A stretch of DNA of 64,000 nucleotides from Isochrysis galbana (Eukaryota; Haptophyta; Isochrysidales; Isochrysidaceae), in contig CM030931.1 of the NCBI GenBank assembly GCA_018136815.1, forward strand, positions 11,769,380-11,833,379, read 5' to 3'. How positions within the stretch are numbered: the stretch's first letter is position 1; each line of letters begins with the position of its first letter. The notes under the pieces are model-generated. The model saw nothing but the letters and a program-made list of their open reading frames with translations. It was not told where the DNA came from and did not search any database. Of the stretch, positions 23,129 to 32,905 are shown piece by piece. A program made the position numbers and the translations under genes.

Positions 23129-23317
23129 CCTAGATGGGCGGAAATACGGTGCAGGGGCCTGCAAATACAGCCAAATACATATGTATTTGGCCTCCGGCCA
23201 AATACATTTCAAATACATTATTCGAGGCCTACAACCCAGGACACGCGTCAAATACAGTCAAATACATATGTATTTGGTCTCTGGCCAAATACGGTAAATA
23301 CGTATTTCCCATCTAGG
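23129..23317. mobile_element. MITE family H, copy 1, with 8-bp target duplication
   Basis: A 189-bp element with inverted ends CCTAGATGGG...CCCATCTAGG, flanked on both sides by CCACGAAC, an 8-bp target-site duplication. The inside holds several copies of the palindrome CCAAATACATATGTATTTGG and half-sites AAATAC. It has no coding capacity. An 8-bp duplication fits hAT-like transposition. Confidence 0.85.
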
Positions 23318-23669
23318 CCACGAACATCTTCGCAAGAAAATGGTGCGATTCTCCTCCCCCCTCGCCCCTCGATCCCTCGCACACGCTCTAGGGCTCTACG
23401 CTCTACCGGTAAAGAACCGCGGCGCCCGCCGCGGGAGTGATAGACTATGATAGACGTATTTTGATACGTAGTATTCATCACCATCACACCGGAGTCCTTT
23501 TTGATCCGTCCCACTCGTCGGCCGCCCGAGATTGATATCGTTTGCCTTCTGAAGGCAAGACGTCATCTGCGCAGGCCTTAGCGCAGCTCGTAATGCGCGC
23601 ACACGGCCTCCATTTTTTTCCGCGGCAATTTTTCATTCATGGCGGCAGGTAAGCCCCCCGGGAGTTTAT

Positions 23670-23870
23670 CCTACATGTGAAACACAGGAACAGTGTTTTT
23701 TTTCGGAGGCCCAAAACATATGTCATATGTTTTTCGCCGTTTTATTTCGGACGGCCCCCCTACCCTGCACATCTGTTTTTTACACTGTTTTTCTCTGTTT
23801 TTTTTCGACGGCAAAAAACATACTGTTTTTGCTGTTTAATTTCTAAGTTTGGCTGTGTTTCACATGTAGG
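23670..23870. mobile_element. MITE family G, copy 1
   Basis: 201 bp bounded by perfect 18-bp inverted repeats CCTACATGTGAAACACAG / CTGTGTTTCACATGTAGG. AT-rich inside with T-runs and AAACATATG half-palindromes. An inverted copy of the same length is at 33684-33884. Confidence 0.88.
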
Positions 23871-24622
23871 GACTCTTATGGGCTTGGGGGGACTTGGCAA
23901 TGGGCAACGGAAGGGGCGCTGCGGCGCAGCCGCCCCCGTACCACAGCTGGCGGAATAATGCAAGCATAAAACATCTCTGCTATCGCGCCATCGCAGACTA
24001 GTTTTCGCCGCCGCCCTCGCCCTCGCCCAAGAGCCCGCCTGCCCGCCTGCCTGCCTGCCTCTGCTGACAATCCCGTCAGCTTGAAGCCTGTCAGCGTATC
24101 CGAAGTCGTTCCTACCGCCGCGCCTGCCGCCTGTTTCGCCCCTTCCTCATTGCCCTCAGCCCTCAGACTCTATGCGTCATCCCAATTAATTCGTCACGCT
24201 CGCGAGAAAAGAGAGAAAGAGAGGGAGGGGGAGAAGAGCGCGGGGAGCGCGGGGGGCGGGGGGGGGGGCGGGAGGGGGGGGGAGAGGGGAGAGGGGGAAA
24301 GGGCCCCATCCTGTATCAATATCAGTGTATTTTGGACTGTGTTTGGCTGTGTTTCTACAAGAGCAAAACACAACGTGTTTTTACTGTGCTTGGAGACGCC
24401 CCTTGTGTGTTTCCCAGCTACATAGGTTGGGGGCACGTCCACCCTCTCCACCCTACTTTCTCTTTTTGCTCTGCTGGTTTCTTTCGCCGGTCAAAAATGG
24501 CCCTCGTCCCGCCGCTCCGCTCTTCCCCTCCCCCCCCTCCCCCCCCTCCCCCCCCTCCCCCCCCCTCCCCTCGGGAACGTGGTGCGAGGCCCTCGCGCCC
24601 TTCCCTCTTTCCTTTCGCAGGC
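23871..24622 (+). other. Upstream region of the RPS2 gene
   Basis: 24180-24300 is purine-rich, 24325-24420 carries GTGTTT motifs loosely related to MITE G, and 24490-24610 is a C/T-rich leader ending TTTCGCAG two bases before the ATG. That last string could be a 3' splice site for a 5'-UTR intron. No other gene is seen. Confidence 0.4.
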
Positions 24623-25459
24623 ATGGATCGTGGTGGCAGCCGTGGCGGCTTCGGCCGCGGCTTTGGTGACCGGGGGCGCGGTGACCGCGGACGCGGCGAC
24701 CGCGGGCGGGGCGATCGTGGACGCGGACGCGGACGCGGACGTGGCGGCGAGGAGAAAGAGTGGGTGCCAGCCACCAAGCTTGGCCGCCTCGTGAAGGATG
24801 GCAAGATTAAGTCGCTCGAGCAGATCTACCTCTTCTCGCTCCCGATCAAGGAGTACCAGATTGCTGACTTTTTCCTGAAGGATAAGCTGAAGGACGAGGT
24901 CATGCAGATCGCTTCGGTACAAAAGCAGACGTCGGCAGGTCAGCGCACTCGTTTTGTTTGCTACGTTGCTGTCGGTGACTATGACGGGCACATTGGCCTT
25001 GGCGTCAAGGCTGCCAAGGAGGTGCCGCTAGCCATCCTAGGCGGTATTCATGCTGCCAAGTGCTCTCTTGTCCCGATCCGTCGCGGTTACTGGGGTGGCA
25101 AGATTGGCCAGCCACACACTGTCCCCATCAAGCTCACTGGTCAGTGCGGCTCTGTGCGTATTCGCTGTGTGCCAGCGGCTCGTGGTACTGGCATTGTTGC
25201 CTCTCCGACGTCGAAGCTCATCCTCCAGATGGCCGGCATCCAGGACTGCTACACTGCTTCCCAGGGTCACACGAAGACCAAGGGTAACTTCGCGAAGGCT
25301 GCGTTCAATGCTATCGCGAAGTCGTATGGATTCCTCACTCCCGATTTGTGGAAGGAGACGCGTTTCTACAAGAACCCGTACCAGGAGCACACTGACTACC
25401 TGCAGAAGACCCACACCGCGCGTAAGAAGACGAGCAGTATGATGATCCCCCGAGACTAG
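24623..25459 (+). CDS. RPS2: 40S ribosomal protein uS5 (RPS2)
   Basis: One exon of 278 residues, full length for eukaryotic uS5. It starts with an Arg/Gly-rich tail ([10 protein letters not shown] repeats, residues 5-42), typical of S2 and a target for arginine methylation. Then come the family blocks [17 protein letters not shown] and [16 protein letters not shown], the S5 domain [17 protein letters not shown], and [17 protein letters not shown]. The C-terminus ends [14 protein letters not shown]. It sits at the small-subunit mRNA entry site and supports decoding fidelity. Codon use (many -CT/-TT thirds) is less GC-extreme than in neighbours, as expected of a highly expressed gene. It is the most secure gene in the window. 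Confidence 0.97.
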   Translation: MDRGGSRGGFGRGFGDRGRGDRGRGDRGRGDRGRGRGRGRGGEEKEWVPATKLGRLVKDGKIKSLEQIYLFSLPIKEYQIADFFLKDKLKDEVMQIASVQKQTSAGQRTRFVCYVAVGDYDGHIGLGVKAAKEVPLAILGGIHAAKCSLVPIRRGYWGGKIGQPHTVPIKLTGQCGSVRIRCVPAARGTGIVASPTSKLILQMAGIQDCYTASQGHTKTKGNFAKAAFNAIAKSYGFLTPDLWKETRFYKNPYQEHTDYLQKTHTARKKTSSMMIPRD

Positions 25460-26870
25460 ACTTGTCTGTGCACCTGTTGGGCATACGCCCAAGGCATCAA
25501 GCACCCATCTGAATCTGTGCGTGCTTGCTGAGGAGCATCCACTGATCAGCTTGCTTTCTACCCTTAGAAGACCTGTGCGCTGATGTTTGCCACTTGCCTG
25601 CATCGACCGGTTTGTACCACTTCAGACGCGAGACGTCCGTGCATTCGTATAGGATGTTTTCCCAGGACGTGCTGTGTCGGGGGGGGCCAGATCTCGAATA
25701 AGATGTAGGTGTGTGAGTTAGACTGTTTTCTCACCATTTGGCATTTGCATGTTTTCGTGCGTACACGGCTGCGGCAACAACAGCATATCGCGGCCTTGCT
25801 TGAAGCTACTGGCGCCAAGGCAGCAAGAGATGTTGGTGGTTGTACCTCATAACACATATTGTAGGGACCTAAGCGACCTACTCTTAGTCTTAGAGTAAGG
25901 GTCATGGTCAGAGGTAGGGTAGGGGTAGGGCGGTCAAACACGCCTTTTAACTTCTAAGGGTGAAAATTCACCCAGTCAAGATTGAGGTTTTATCACGCGA
26001 TTTTCAGGGTATTACACTGGAAATGGGTATACTAGGCAGAATCTTATAATTATAACTTATAAGAAACATGCACATTTTCGACGCCATTCAACACACAGAC
26101 CCAAAAACGTTTTCGCGCCGCTCGTGCGAAATCGAAATTGACGTCGACCACAAAAGTGCACCACAGGTCGCGCTGTGCGACGCGCGCCTGCGTTCCCCGG
26201 GCACAGTTACCCCCGGACAGGCAGTACAGAGCCCTGCGCGATCGCACGGCGTCGCCTGCGCCCTCCACCTCGCCCCTGCTGGCATCTGCTGCCAGCCTCT
26301 CGCGCGCGTGCAGTGCGCGGCTGGCCGCTAGCCGTCAAAATGACGGTGCTGCGCATGATGGGCTGGCCCATCACGCGCGGCACCGCCTCAGTATGGTGGG
26401 AGGGGGTGCCTGCTGGCCTCCTAGGCGCGCAGACCCTCGCCAGCGCGGCCACAGGCCGCGTGCGAGGCCACTGGCGAGGCCAGCGACCATCGCTGCGGCC
26501 GCCATCGCGCGCCGCCGCAGGAGAAAAAGATCAAATTGATTATAGTTTTGCCAAATTATAACCTTAGTAATTCTAATTTTAGACTTCATTTCACCAGTCC
26601 AAGACACATATGAGCACAATACAGCTGACCACCGGCATGCCCAAATGCCAACGTTTCGGTAGCCAACCAGTCTTACCATATGAGACTGTCGAACCATCGA
26701 GCGAAAAGGAGGGGCTGTCCCTCGAAATCGAACGTGAGACGCTCGAAAACACGAGGCTGTCCGTCAATTCAGCACGTCAAAGCGAAAACAAAACTACTTT
26801 TTGTGCTCCATGTTGGGATGTTGTGGTATAGAAACGGGTGAACTATTGACTGGCCCGTGCTTGGCGGGCA
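25460..26870. other. Spacer: 3' flank of RPS2 and repeats
   Basis: 25927-25965 holds the TAGGGCGGTCAAAC motif with TTTAACTTCTAAGGGTG. 26180-26530 is GC-rich with short overlapping frames and no domain. 26540-26870 is AT-richer unique sequence. I see no gene. Confidence 0.4.
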
Positions 26871-26970
26871 NNNNNNNNNNNNNNNNNNNNNNNNNNNNNN
26901 NNNNNNNNNNNNNNNNNNNNNNNNNNNNNNNNNNNNNNNNNNNNNNNNNNNNNNNNNNNNNNNNNNNNNN
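26871..26970. other. Scaffold gap (100 N)
   Basis: 100 Ns of unknown true length, cutting the 3' part of the GT43 gene. Confidence 0.99.
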
Positions 26971-28186
26971 CAACTTGTGCTCCAAATGTCGCCTTTGATG
27001 TGTGCGAGCAATGTAGCGTCAAAGGCGAAACCGCCCATGTCTACGCAAAATTTGCGTTGACCACGTTTGCGAACCATGAATGAGCTCGAATGGCACCATC
27101 CAGCAGAAAAGAAACGGAAGCGTCCGATTGTGTCGTAGATAGGGCGCTCGATCATCATGTAGGATTTGTCATGATGGCCGAAGAAGCCATCACAATTGGG
27201 AGGGGGATTGCTCGCACGCCGTACAGCAAACACACTACGCGGCTGGCTGAAGCCGCCGGAGCTCGGACCAGAGAAGAGGATGGTAAGCATTGTCGTCGTC
27301 GGCATTGTAAACGATACCTTGCACCCCCGAATCGCGGATGTGCTTAAGTGCGAGGTTGCGCTGCGCATTGCCACTCTCTTCGTGGGACAAAGGCCAGGTG
27401 CACATGCGGCAGGCTGGAGGCAGAGAGAATCCTGGCAACGTCGGTACTGGGTGAGGAAGAATCTTCAGTCACATACCACAGCACATTCTTTATCCGCGAG
27501 AAGCAGCGGGCTAAGTGTGCCAGCTTGAGAGTCTGTAACGGGTGAGGGAATGTTGAAGTGATGAGGATGAGCCGCTTGCTGGGGGCCATTACGTCGATGT
27601 GAGCATGGTCGAGCTCGCGCTCAAACAGCAGCGTGTTCGATTCCTCTTCTTCCAGGTGTGCCCAAACCTGCTCGAGGACCCGCTGTGTCGCATTGAAGAT
27701 GGGTTCAAACGCGCCAACAGTGCAGTTGGAGCGAGGATAGAAACCGTCTTTGCTGCTGCACATGCGGCGGCGGCGGTGAGGGCATCTGAAGGTGGTGCAT
27801 CGCAGGCCAACATGCCTCGTGCGAGGTAGTGACACGCGGTACTCGTGTGTCGAGTGTTCAGTAAAGCGCAATGGCAACGAAGAATTTACGGGGAGCACAC
27901 AGACATGGCGCCGTGGCCTGCGTCTCAACTTCGACGGCGCCCGTGCCCCCACCTTGCTGCGGTGGGAGAGGATGGAAACGCCAGTCAAAATTGGCGTTTG
28001 ACTGGCGTTTCCCGCGCTGACGAGGCTGGTGAGGCGCTCGAAACGGTTGGGGCCGTAGGACCCGCCGAAAACACAAATCGTGTTTTGTTGTAGATACCTC
28101 GGTCCTACCCTGAGTGCGGCAACGTCGTCCTTGTCTAGAGTCACTGTATCGCCGTCACGAGCGCTAGACGCACGATGTTTAAACAT
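26971..28186 (-). pseudogene. GT43-like beta-1,3-glucuronyltransferase, frameshifted
   Basis: Three minus-strand reading frames together give a GT43 catalytic domain. Frame 1 (28186 to about 27390): RLILITSTFP, HLARCFSRIKNVLWYVTED, LPHVHLAFVPR. Frame 2 (about 27395-27260): AQRNLALKHIRDSGVQGIVY with the metal-binding NADDDNAY (the family DDD motif). Frame 3 (about 27265-26971): SVFAVRR, a GRFRFFSAGW segment and VDMGGFAFDATLL. Each change is a one-base shift with no room for an intron. Either this is a young pseudogene or the assembly has two indels. The 3' end is in the gap. No membrane anchor is seen in the N-terminal 150 residues. If intact, the enzyme would transfer glucuronic acid in the Golgi. 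Confidence 0.7.
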
Positions 28187-28232
28187 AAGTCGTGTTTTGT
28201 TGCAGATACCTCGGTCCTAGGGCGGTCAAACA
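28068..28232. repeat. Direct duplication next to the GT43 5' end
   Basis: A unit of about 40 bp (TCGTGTTTTGTTGTAGATAC and CTCGGTCCTA) occurs at 28076-28110 and again at 28189-28219. The second copy runs straight into the TAGGGCGGTCAAAC motif at 28218. 28233-28730 contains no gene I can support. Confidence 0.6.
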
Positions 28233-28729
28233 GGGCTTTTAACTTCTAGCCGCGGATGGGCGTGCGCTTCGCTCGCCGTATCGCCTATCTCAAGAGTGTG
28301 ATCAGTGTTATCCGTATTATCAGTTATCAGTATTACTGTTGTTATATGTCTCCCAGTAATGCCTGGCCATCGTGCATGGTGCACACACGTGCACACCTCC
28401 TCACTGCTCACTGCCTATCCACCTGCCCTCACTGCTCTCACTACCCATCCACCTCCTCCGGAAAAGAAAACTTGCTCGTAATCACATGCCGCCTCTGACG
28501 GCCGTGCGGAAATATATTTCAGGCCCCCTCCGGTATTATTTTACCGATGGCCTTCATGCGCGCCTCTCGCAGCGAAACACGAAACCATGGGCATCGGCAG
28601 CTGACCCGGACCACAAAGATCCTGGTTCTATACGCACAGCAATATATTTTCACTATGTTCTATGTTTTCATGGACTTGAACACGTACGTAAGTATCGCAA
28701 AAACTAAAGACGCTAACCGCTAAAAACAC

Positions 28730-28905
28730 CAAGGGCTCGAGAACCCAACTTCGACCCGCGACCGGGGGCGCCACGAGGCCGTTCGAGTCACCGCTCACCA
28801 AATGGATGCCGCTACCAGCACCAAAGTCTGGTATGCCGCCCTCACAGCCACGCCAATCGCGCCCGCCGCCCCGCGCACAGCGTCGAAATCGGCCGCTTGC
28901 GGCCC
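28730..28905. repeat. Fragment related to Ty3-like flank
   Basis: Shares ordered blocks with 46825-46990 (CCCAACTTCGA, then GCCACNCTCACAGCCACGCCAATC). It probably comes from the same retrotransposon family, upstream of pol. Confidence 0.4.
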
Positions 28906-29055
28906 TCGTTTAAGGTAATAAACTGGCATGACTTCGACTTCTCGTTCTGCAGTCGCCCTGCGAGACTCTCTCTCTCAGGTCGTTTGCCTTCATTTGGTAC
29001 CCCTCGTTTCCCAATACTCGATATGAGTCGTGACGTTCGTCACGCATCTAGCCAA

Positions 29056-29424
29056 TCAGTCATCAGATCTGCAGGTACCACTACGACACGTGTATTCACC
29101 ACAGCACTCTGATTTACTTTGGCACACCGACCCTGGCTCGCGGCATGGCGTCTCACACACTCCCTCGTCATTGCACTCAAGTCCTTCACAGCACTCGTCG
29201 CCATAACTGCACCCCCCCCTTTTCTCGACACACGGTGTGACGGTACGGCACTTTTGGTCGGAACACACGAGATCGTGACAACAGTCTCCATCGTTTGCAC
29301 ACTCTCCATCCACATCCTTGCATCTGTCTGGCTGCTTCTTCGTGAGTACCAACGCCACGACGGTGGCGGCGACCACGGTGGCGACGACCACCGCGAGGGC
29401 AATCAAAAGTCGTTTCGACGGCAT
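29056..29424 (-). CDS. Small membrane protein with three tandem cystine-knot-like repeats
   Basis: 122 residues from ATG 29424. Residues 6-28 are one strong hydrophobic helix after MPSKR, i.e. a signal anchor or signal peptide. The rest is three repeats of about 26-28 residues, each with six cysteines in the order C-x6-C-x5-CC-x4-C-x4/5-C. This spacing is that of inhibitor-cystine-knot and other knottin folds, used by secreted protease inhibitors, toxins and adhesive or receptor-binding proteins. No claim of toxicity can be made from the pattern alone. It lies at the 3' end of the transposon and reads in the same direction as the transposase, so it may be cargo. The frame is also open upstream to 29595, but without an ATG. 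Confidence 0.6.
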   Translation of the reverse strand: MPSKRLLIALAVVVATVVAATVVALVLTKKQPDRCKDVDGECANDGDCCHDLVCSDQKCRTVTPCVEKRGGCSYGDECCEGLECNDEGVCETPCREPGSVCQSKSECCGEYTCRSGTCRSDD

Positions 29425-29591
29425 CGTCTTAGATGTACTGTCCAAAGAGCGCGCGGAGCCTGTGCAGCTCGGCGCCACCGCTCCCTTGGGATCGAAGAGT
29501 ACGTTGTTTGGGCGGGCGTGGATGAGGGTGCACGAGGAATTCTCGTCGATGGTCGTCGTCTTCCACTGAGTGCCAGGGAACGGGTTGTCGC

Positions 29592-29930
29592 TCAATCGCT
29601 GGGTCCACTCCCCCGGTGCCTGGCCTTGACGATCCAGTTGGCTTGGAAGTATGGCTTGAAGTCGACCGTCCCAGGGTTGGCGCGCTCGAGCGCGATGTCA
29701 CGGCGAAGGGAGAGATTGAGGAGCTTGGTGGCGAGGATTCGGGTGCGGTGTGTCACTTGCACGAGGTGTTCGACGTCGTCCAGCACTGCGGTGTGGAGAA
29801 GCCGCACGAGGGGCACCTTGACGACGTGCATGTGCCCATATCCCCCACTTAACGGGGGTCCCTGGTCCATGCACCCACCCTCTAAAATCTGACACGACGA
29901 GCGGAGCGCCCCTGGTATGAAGAGCGTCAT
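29592..29930 (-). pseudogene. Fanzor/TnpB-like N-terminal fragment
   Basis: ATG 29930 opens a 112-residue frame 20 bp after the transposase stop. Residues 36-100 (VKVPLVRLLHTAVLDDVEHL, then a helical segment ILATKLLNLSL, then VDFKPYFQANW) match the usual start of eukaryotic Fanzor proteins: a basic strand, a helix of the form LxxDVxxLV, a helix with LxxLxL, a linker, then a VDFxxxFQ segment. The nuclease (RuvC) part is absent; after the stop the sequence turns into the knottin gene. Fanzors are RNA-guided nucleases derived from TnpB and are known inside eukaryotic DNA transposons. The assignment rests on pattern and context, so it is moderate. Confidence 0.45.
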
Positions 29931-29949
29931 TGGGGGGGGGGGAGCTCCT

Positions 29950-30733
29950 TCACAGAAGCGTTCCAATCGCCGCACCCAGGCGGTGTCCGAAGGCGAGGGT
30001 GAAGAAGAAGCGCATGACCGGTACCGACTTTTCGTAGCAGAAGGAAAGACGTCGGAATCCCTGGAGGTGGGCGAAGACGTGCTCGACCACTGCGCGCTTG
30101 CCGTTTGCGCGCCGTGTGGTTTTGGTTCGCCTACGAAAGATGCGGTCTTTGAGCCCGCGCTCAGTGCAGCGTTTTCGATTTGCCCTTGAGTCGTACCCTC
30201 GGTCTGCATAGAGCTCGATTCCTTGGACGTGAATCCATCTGGAGTCGAGGGCGGCGTCGAGGAGGACAACATCGGGTCGGTTCGACGGGTCGAACCTCAT
30301 CCCGTAGACGACCCGGTGTTGGTCGGTAACGACGGTGATTTTGGTACCTTGCCTCCCTTGGTCGACGTGGTTTCTTCCAGTTGGGTTGAGTGCCATGGCG
30401 GTTGCGGATGTGTGAGGAGTCGACCAGGTGTCGAGTGGGTGGTCTGAGTTTATGGTATGTACGGAGAGCCTCGATGTATGCCTTCTCGATCACACCACTC
30501 TGAGTCCACAGAGCGACTCTCCGACGGACTCCCATGAAAGAGGCTCCGCTGCAATCGAGTTCTCTCCATTGACACCCTGTGCGCAGGATTTTGAAGAGCA
30601 GATCAAGGACTTGAGCATCTGTCAGAGCCCTAGGTCGGCCAGTACACTTGGGTGGAGCGAAAGCAGAAGCATTTTTCTGGATCAGTCGCGAAAACACTTC
30701 ACTCAATCGAATCATTTGTAATTCACAGTACAT
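29950..30733 (-). pseudogene. IS5-like DDE transposase with a frameshift
   Basis: The N-terminal frame starts at ATG 30733 (or 30715) and has the IS5-type helix-turn-helix ALTDAQVLDLLFKILRTGCQW and the first catalytic aspartate in HLVDSSHIRN. At about 30390 the homology moves to the next frame, which carries GRNHVDQGRQGTKITVVTD, the second aspartate in ELYADRGYDS, and the glutamate segment AVVEHVFAHLQGFRR. It stops at 29950. All three acidic residues survive, so only the shift prevents a complete enzyme of about 255 residues. IS5-group bacterial elements use programmed frameshifting, so inactivation is not certain. A 120-bp fragment of its 5' end is at 44842-44965. Confidence 0.75.
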
Positions 30734-30867
30734 ACTAGAAAAAAAAGTTTCGTTACAGGTCCATAGCGCTGAGGGAAAGGAGACCAAATGAAGGCAAGCC
30801 GCCTTCCGTCCTCTCCTCGGCCGACGGCAGGAAGTTTCGTCCAAAACATTCTCCGGTCCCCATTGAT

Positions 30868-30897
30868 CCCCACTTATAAAAGTAGGTTGAACATAAG
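30868..30897 (-). repeat. Repeat family B, copy 4 (head only)
   Basis: The 5' hairpin CCTACTTTTATAAGTGGG with its following ATGG, touching the end of the composite transposon. Only about 30 bp remain. Confidence 0.6.
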
Positions 30898-31179
30898 AAT
30901 TGAATTACATATTACATATCCATATCCATATCCATATCATTCACTCTCACTTTTCTCACACGCGTTTGGACTGATTGTAGCGCAACATCACAGCCCCCCC
31001 CCCCGCCCCCGCCCAAGGCCCAAGGCCCACGGGGCGCGCCAGGACCGGGTTTTGTTTTTGCATCCCGCCTCCCGTTCCCGCCCAAACGTGCACGGACTTG
31101 CAGATCTTGCAGTAGGCCCCAAAACTGACCCAAACTTGCAAACAAGTTTGGCAATAATTGGCCAGGCCCAAGAGGCACC

Positions 31180-31430
31180 CGCCAGACTGACGGCAAAGAC
31201 AACAACGCAGATCAAAAGGCCTGCCCGGTACGCGCACTCAAAGCCTGACCCATGGTAGTGCACCTGGGCATGGGCCTCGGCCGCACCCCCGCGACCAAAG
31301 AAACAAGAACGAGGGGGAGAAGGCGGAAAGGCGAAAAAAGGGGGAATAAGGGTGGTGTCTGTAACAGGTAGTGAATATCGGTATAGTAGGAGGAGGTGTT
31401 TAGCCCTGAATCTTTAGATGTTTTCTTTTC
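31180..31430 (-). repeat. Repeat family K, copy 1
   Basis: On the minus strand it matches 52060-52290: GATTCAGGGCTAAACACC, a pyrimidine-rich middle, then a block with GGGCAGGCCT. Other copies are at 33285-33425 and 58455-58600. The last is joined to a LINE head, so K looks like the 5' leader of such elements. 30898-31180 and 31431-31700 contain no supported gene. Confidence 0.5.
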
Positions 31431-31703
31431 ATACCAGTCTAGTAAAGATCAAAGATCCACAGCTCACAGCTCCATCCACACCACTACCATGACCAACAAT
31501 TTGTTAAATGCTAAAAGAATTTAAAAATGAAAAATGTAGTTGGACTGCTATGGCTAAGCACCGCGCGCGCGCGTGGCGAGACTATTAAGATATTTTTAAG
31601 GCACCCACCATAAGGCAATTGGATTTTTTTGCACAACATTGCACAAGTGCAAACAAGACACATGGTGTGGAATGTGGAACCATCTCCATCTCGATCCCCA
31701 GAT

Positions 31704-32095
31704 TTATTTGTATTCAATGAAGTGAGCATTGTCGCAAACGGGCACTTGCAGATCCTTCGGTATGCACATGAGATTGCGACAATCTCTGGGGAGGCCGCAA
31801 GACTCGCGTATTCCCATGCACCGATAGCCTGCGCGCTTGACTTCCTGCAAGAGCTCTGCATGCCTCGTACTATTCGACCGCGGGAACGTCTCGACACTGA
31901 AGATAGGCCGATCTCGGGCCAACGTGGCATCTGCCCCGCGAAGAACCATAGGTTCGCTTCCCTCCACGTCCCAGTGCCCAAAGGAAAGGGTCCGGTTCCG
32001 CATGAGCATGTCCACTGTGTAGACTGGATAGTGCGCGATTTCATCTCCCTCGCCTGCTTTGAGAATTCCTGCATAGGTTCGCAGCAGGCCTGAGC
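31704..32095 (-). CDS. FkbM-type methyltransferase, C-terminal exon
   Basis: The frame ending at 31704 encodes TYAGILKAGEGDEI, YPVYTVDMLM, then the family signature FGHWDVEGSEPMVLRGAD (compare IDVEGxExxVLRGA), then RPIFSVE and a Cys-containing C-terminus. FkbM-family enzymes use SAM to O-methylate sugars or natural products. The frame is closed by a stop at about 32101, and a CAG at that edge could be a splice acceptor. The SAM-binding N-terminal half must lie on an upstream exon. The open frame at 32335-32100 in another phase is a candidate, but I could not find a convincing junction. It may be a partial gene. Confidence 0.55.
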
Positions 32096-32559
32096 CCCTA
32101 CGTCAAACGTACTCGGAGGCGCAGGGGCGCGGCTGCCAGAGTAGCCGCCCAAGAGCGACTCCAGCGACCACGAGGGCGTGCTGAGCCGCATCCCGGTGGC
32201 CCCCCACTTTAGTATGGTCGACATGCCCCTTATCTGCGCGAGGGGTGCTGTGAAAATTCCCGCCAGACCGGCCTTGCGCTCACGCCGTGCTGCGGCTCTG
32301 GCGTAGCGGAGAGGGAGAGAGAAAGGGCCCTCCACTGGCGGAACGGCTCAGTGGTCCTTGCCACAACTTCGATCGAAGTTGTGACCCACACCGATCCCTG
32401 TCCGCAGCCGCGGCCCGGCCGACATCTTGCTGTGGATTCTGGAGAGTGCGTGGCTGCCAGTGCCGACGGCCGCGGCCGTCATCGGAGCGGCGGAGCGGCC
32501 GTAAATAGGCCCTTTCTAACCTGGACCTACCACCTTAATATTAATAGCCTATTCATATG

Positions 32560-32905
32560 TTACCCTCCGCCAGGAGCCATCGCCCCCCAGGAGCTGCCGG
32601 GGGCCTCCGAGAGCTATCGGGGGGGAATTTTCTCCCGATCGCCAACAGCCCCACCGAGAGCTACCGGGGGACCGAGAAAACCCCCCGAGAGCTATTGGGA
32701 GATTTTACCTCCCCCAGGGACCAGGGAGCTATCGCGTTTTAAGGTCGCGGCCCCCAATAGCTATCGGGGGTCGGGGGCGAAAGGCGGCCCCCGAAAGCTA
32801 TTGGGGAGGAAACGACGGGCGCCGATAGCTATTGGGGGAAAACGACGGGCGCCGATAGCTATCGGAGGGCTGTCCTCGAGCCCCCAGGCGCTATTCCCCC
32901 CCGTA
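32560..32905 (+). repeat. Hairpin array, family J, copy 1
   Basis: At least ten units around the core AGCTAT flanked by C-runs and G-runs, for example CCCCCAATAGCTATCGGGGG at about 32752. Each unit can fold as a hairpin. A second array is at 54005-54240. 32906-33284 downstream has only patchy similarity to 20425-20720. Confidence 0.8.

Larger units (their letters stand above)
28911..30867 (-). mobile_element. Composite DNA element: IS5-like transposase, Fanzor-like fragment, knottin gene
   Basis: The ends are defined by comparison with a 141-bp segment at 55876-56016. That segment joins sequence matching 28911-28975 (from CTCGTTTAAGGTAATAAA) directly to sequence matching 30803-30867 (to CAAAACATTCTCCGGTCC). 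It therefore behaves as an internally deleted copy. On that evidence the full element is about 1.96 kb. From its right end inward it contains the transposase (30733-29950), a Fanzor/TnpB-like N-terminal frame (29930-29592) and a three-knottin membrane protein (29424-29056), all on the minus strand. Clear terminal inverted repeats and target duplications were not found. The right end abuts a family B head. Confidence 0.6.

Noticed and set aside
24418..25603. Minus-strand frames over the ribosomal protein gene
   Set aside because: They are shadows of RPS2 caused by its codon bias and have no domain of their own.
28730..28800. tRNA-like GTTCGAGTC motif
   Set aside because: No acceptor stem or anticodon arm can be drawn around it.
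32101..32125. A 23-nt intron (GTACGT...CAG) joining two FkbM frames
   Set aside because: Far shorter than the 112-229 nt introns seen in the other genes here; an upstream exon elsewhere is likelier.
32560..32905. CRISPR or bacterial terminator array
   Set aside because: Hairpin units are irregularly spaced and diverged, and the host is eukaryotic; no cas-like genes are present.
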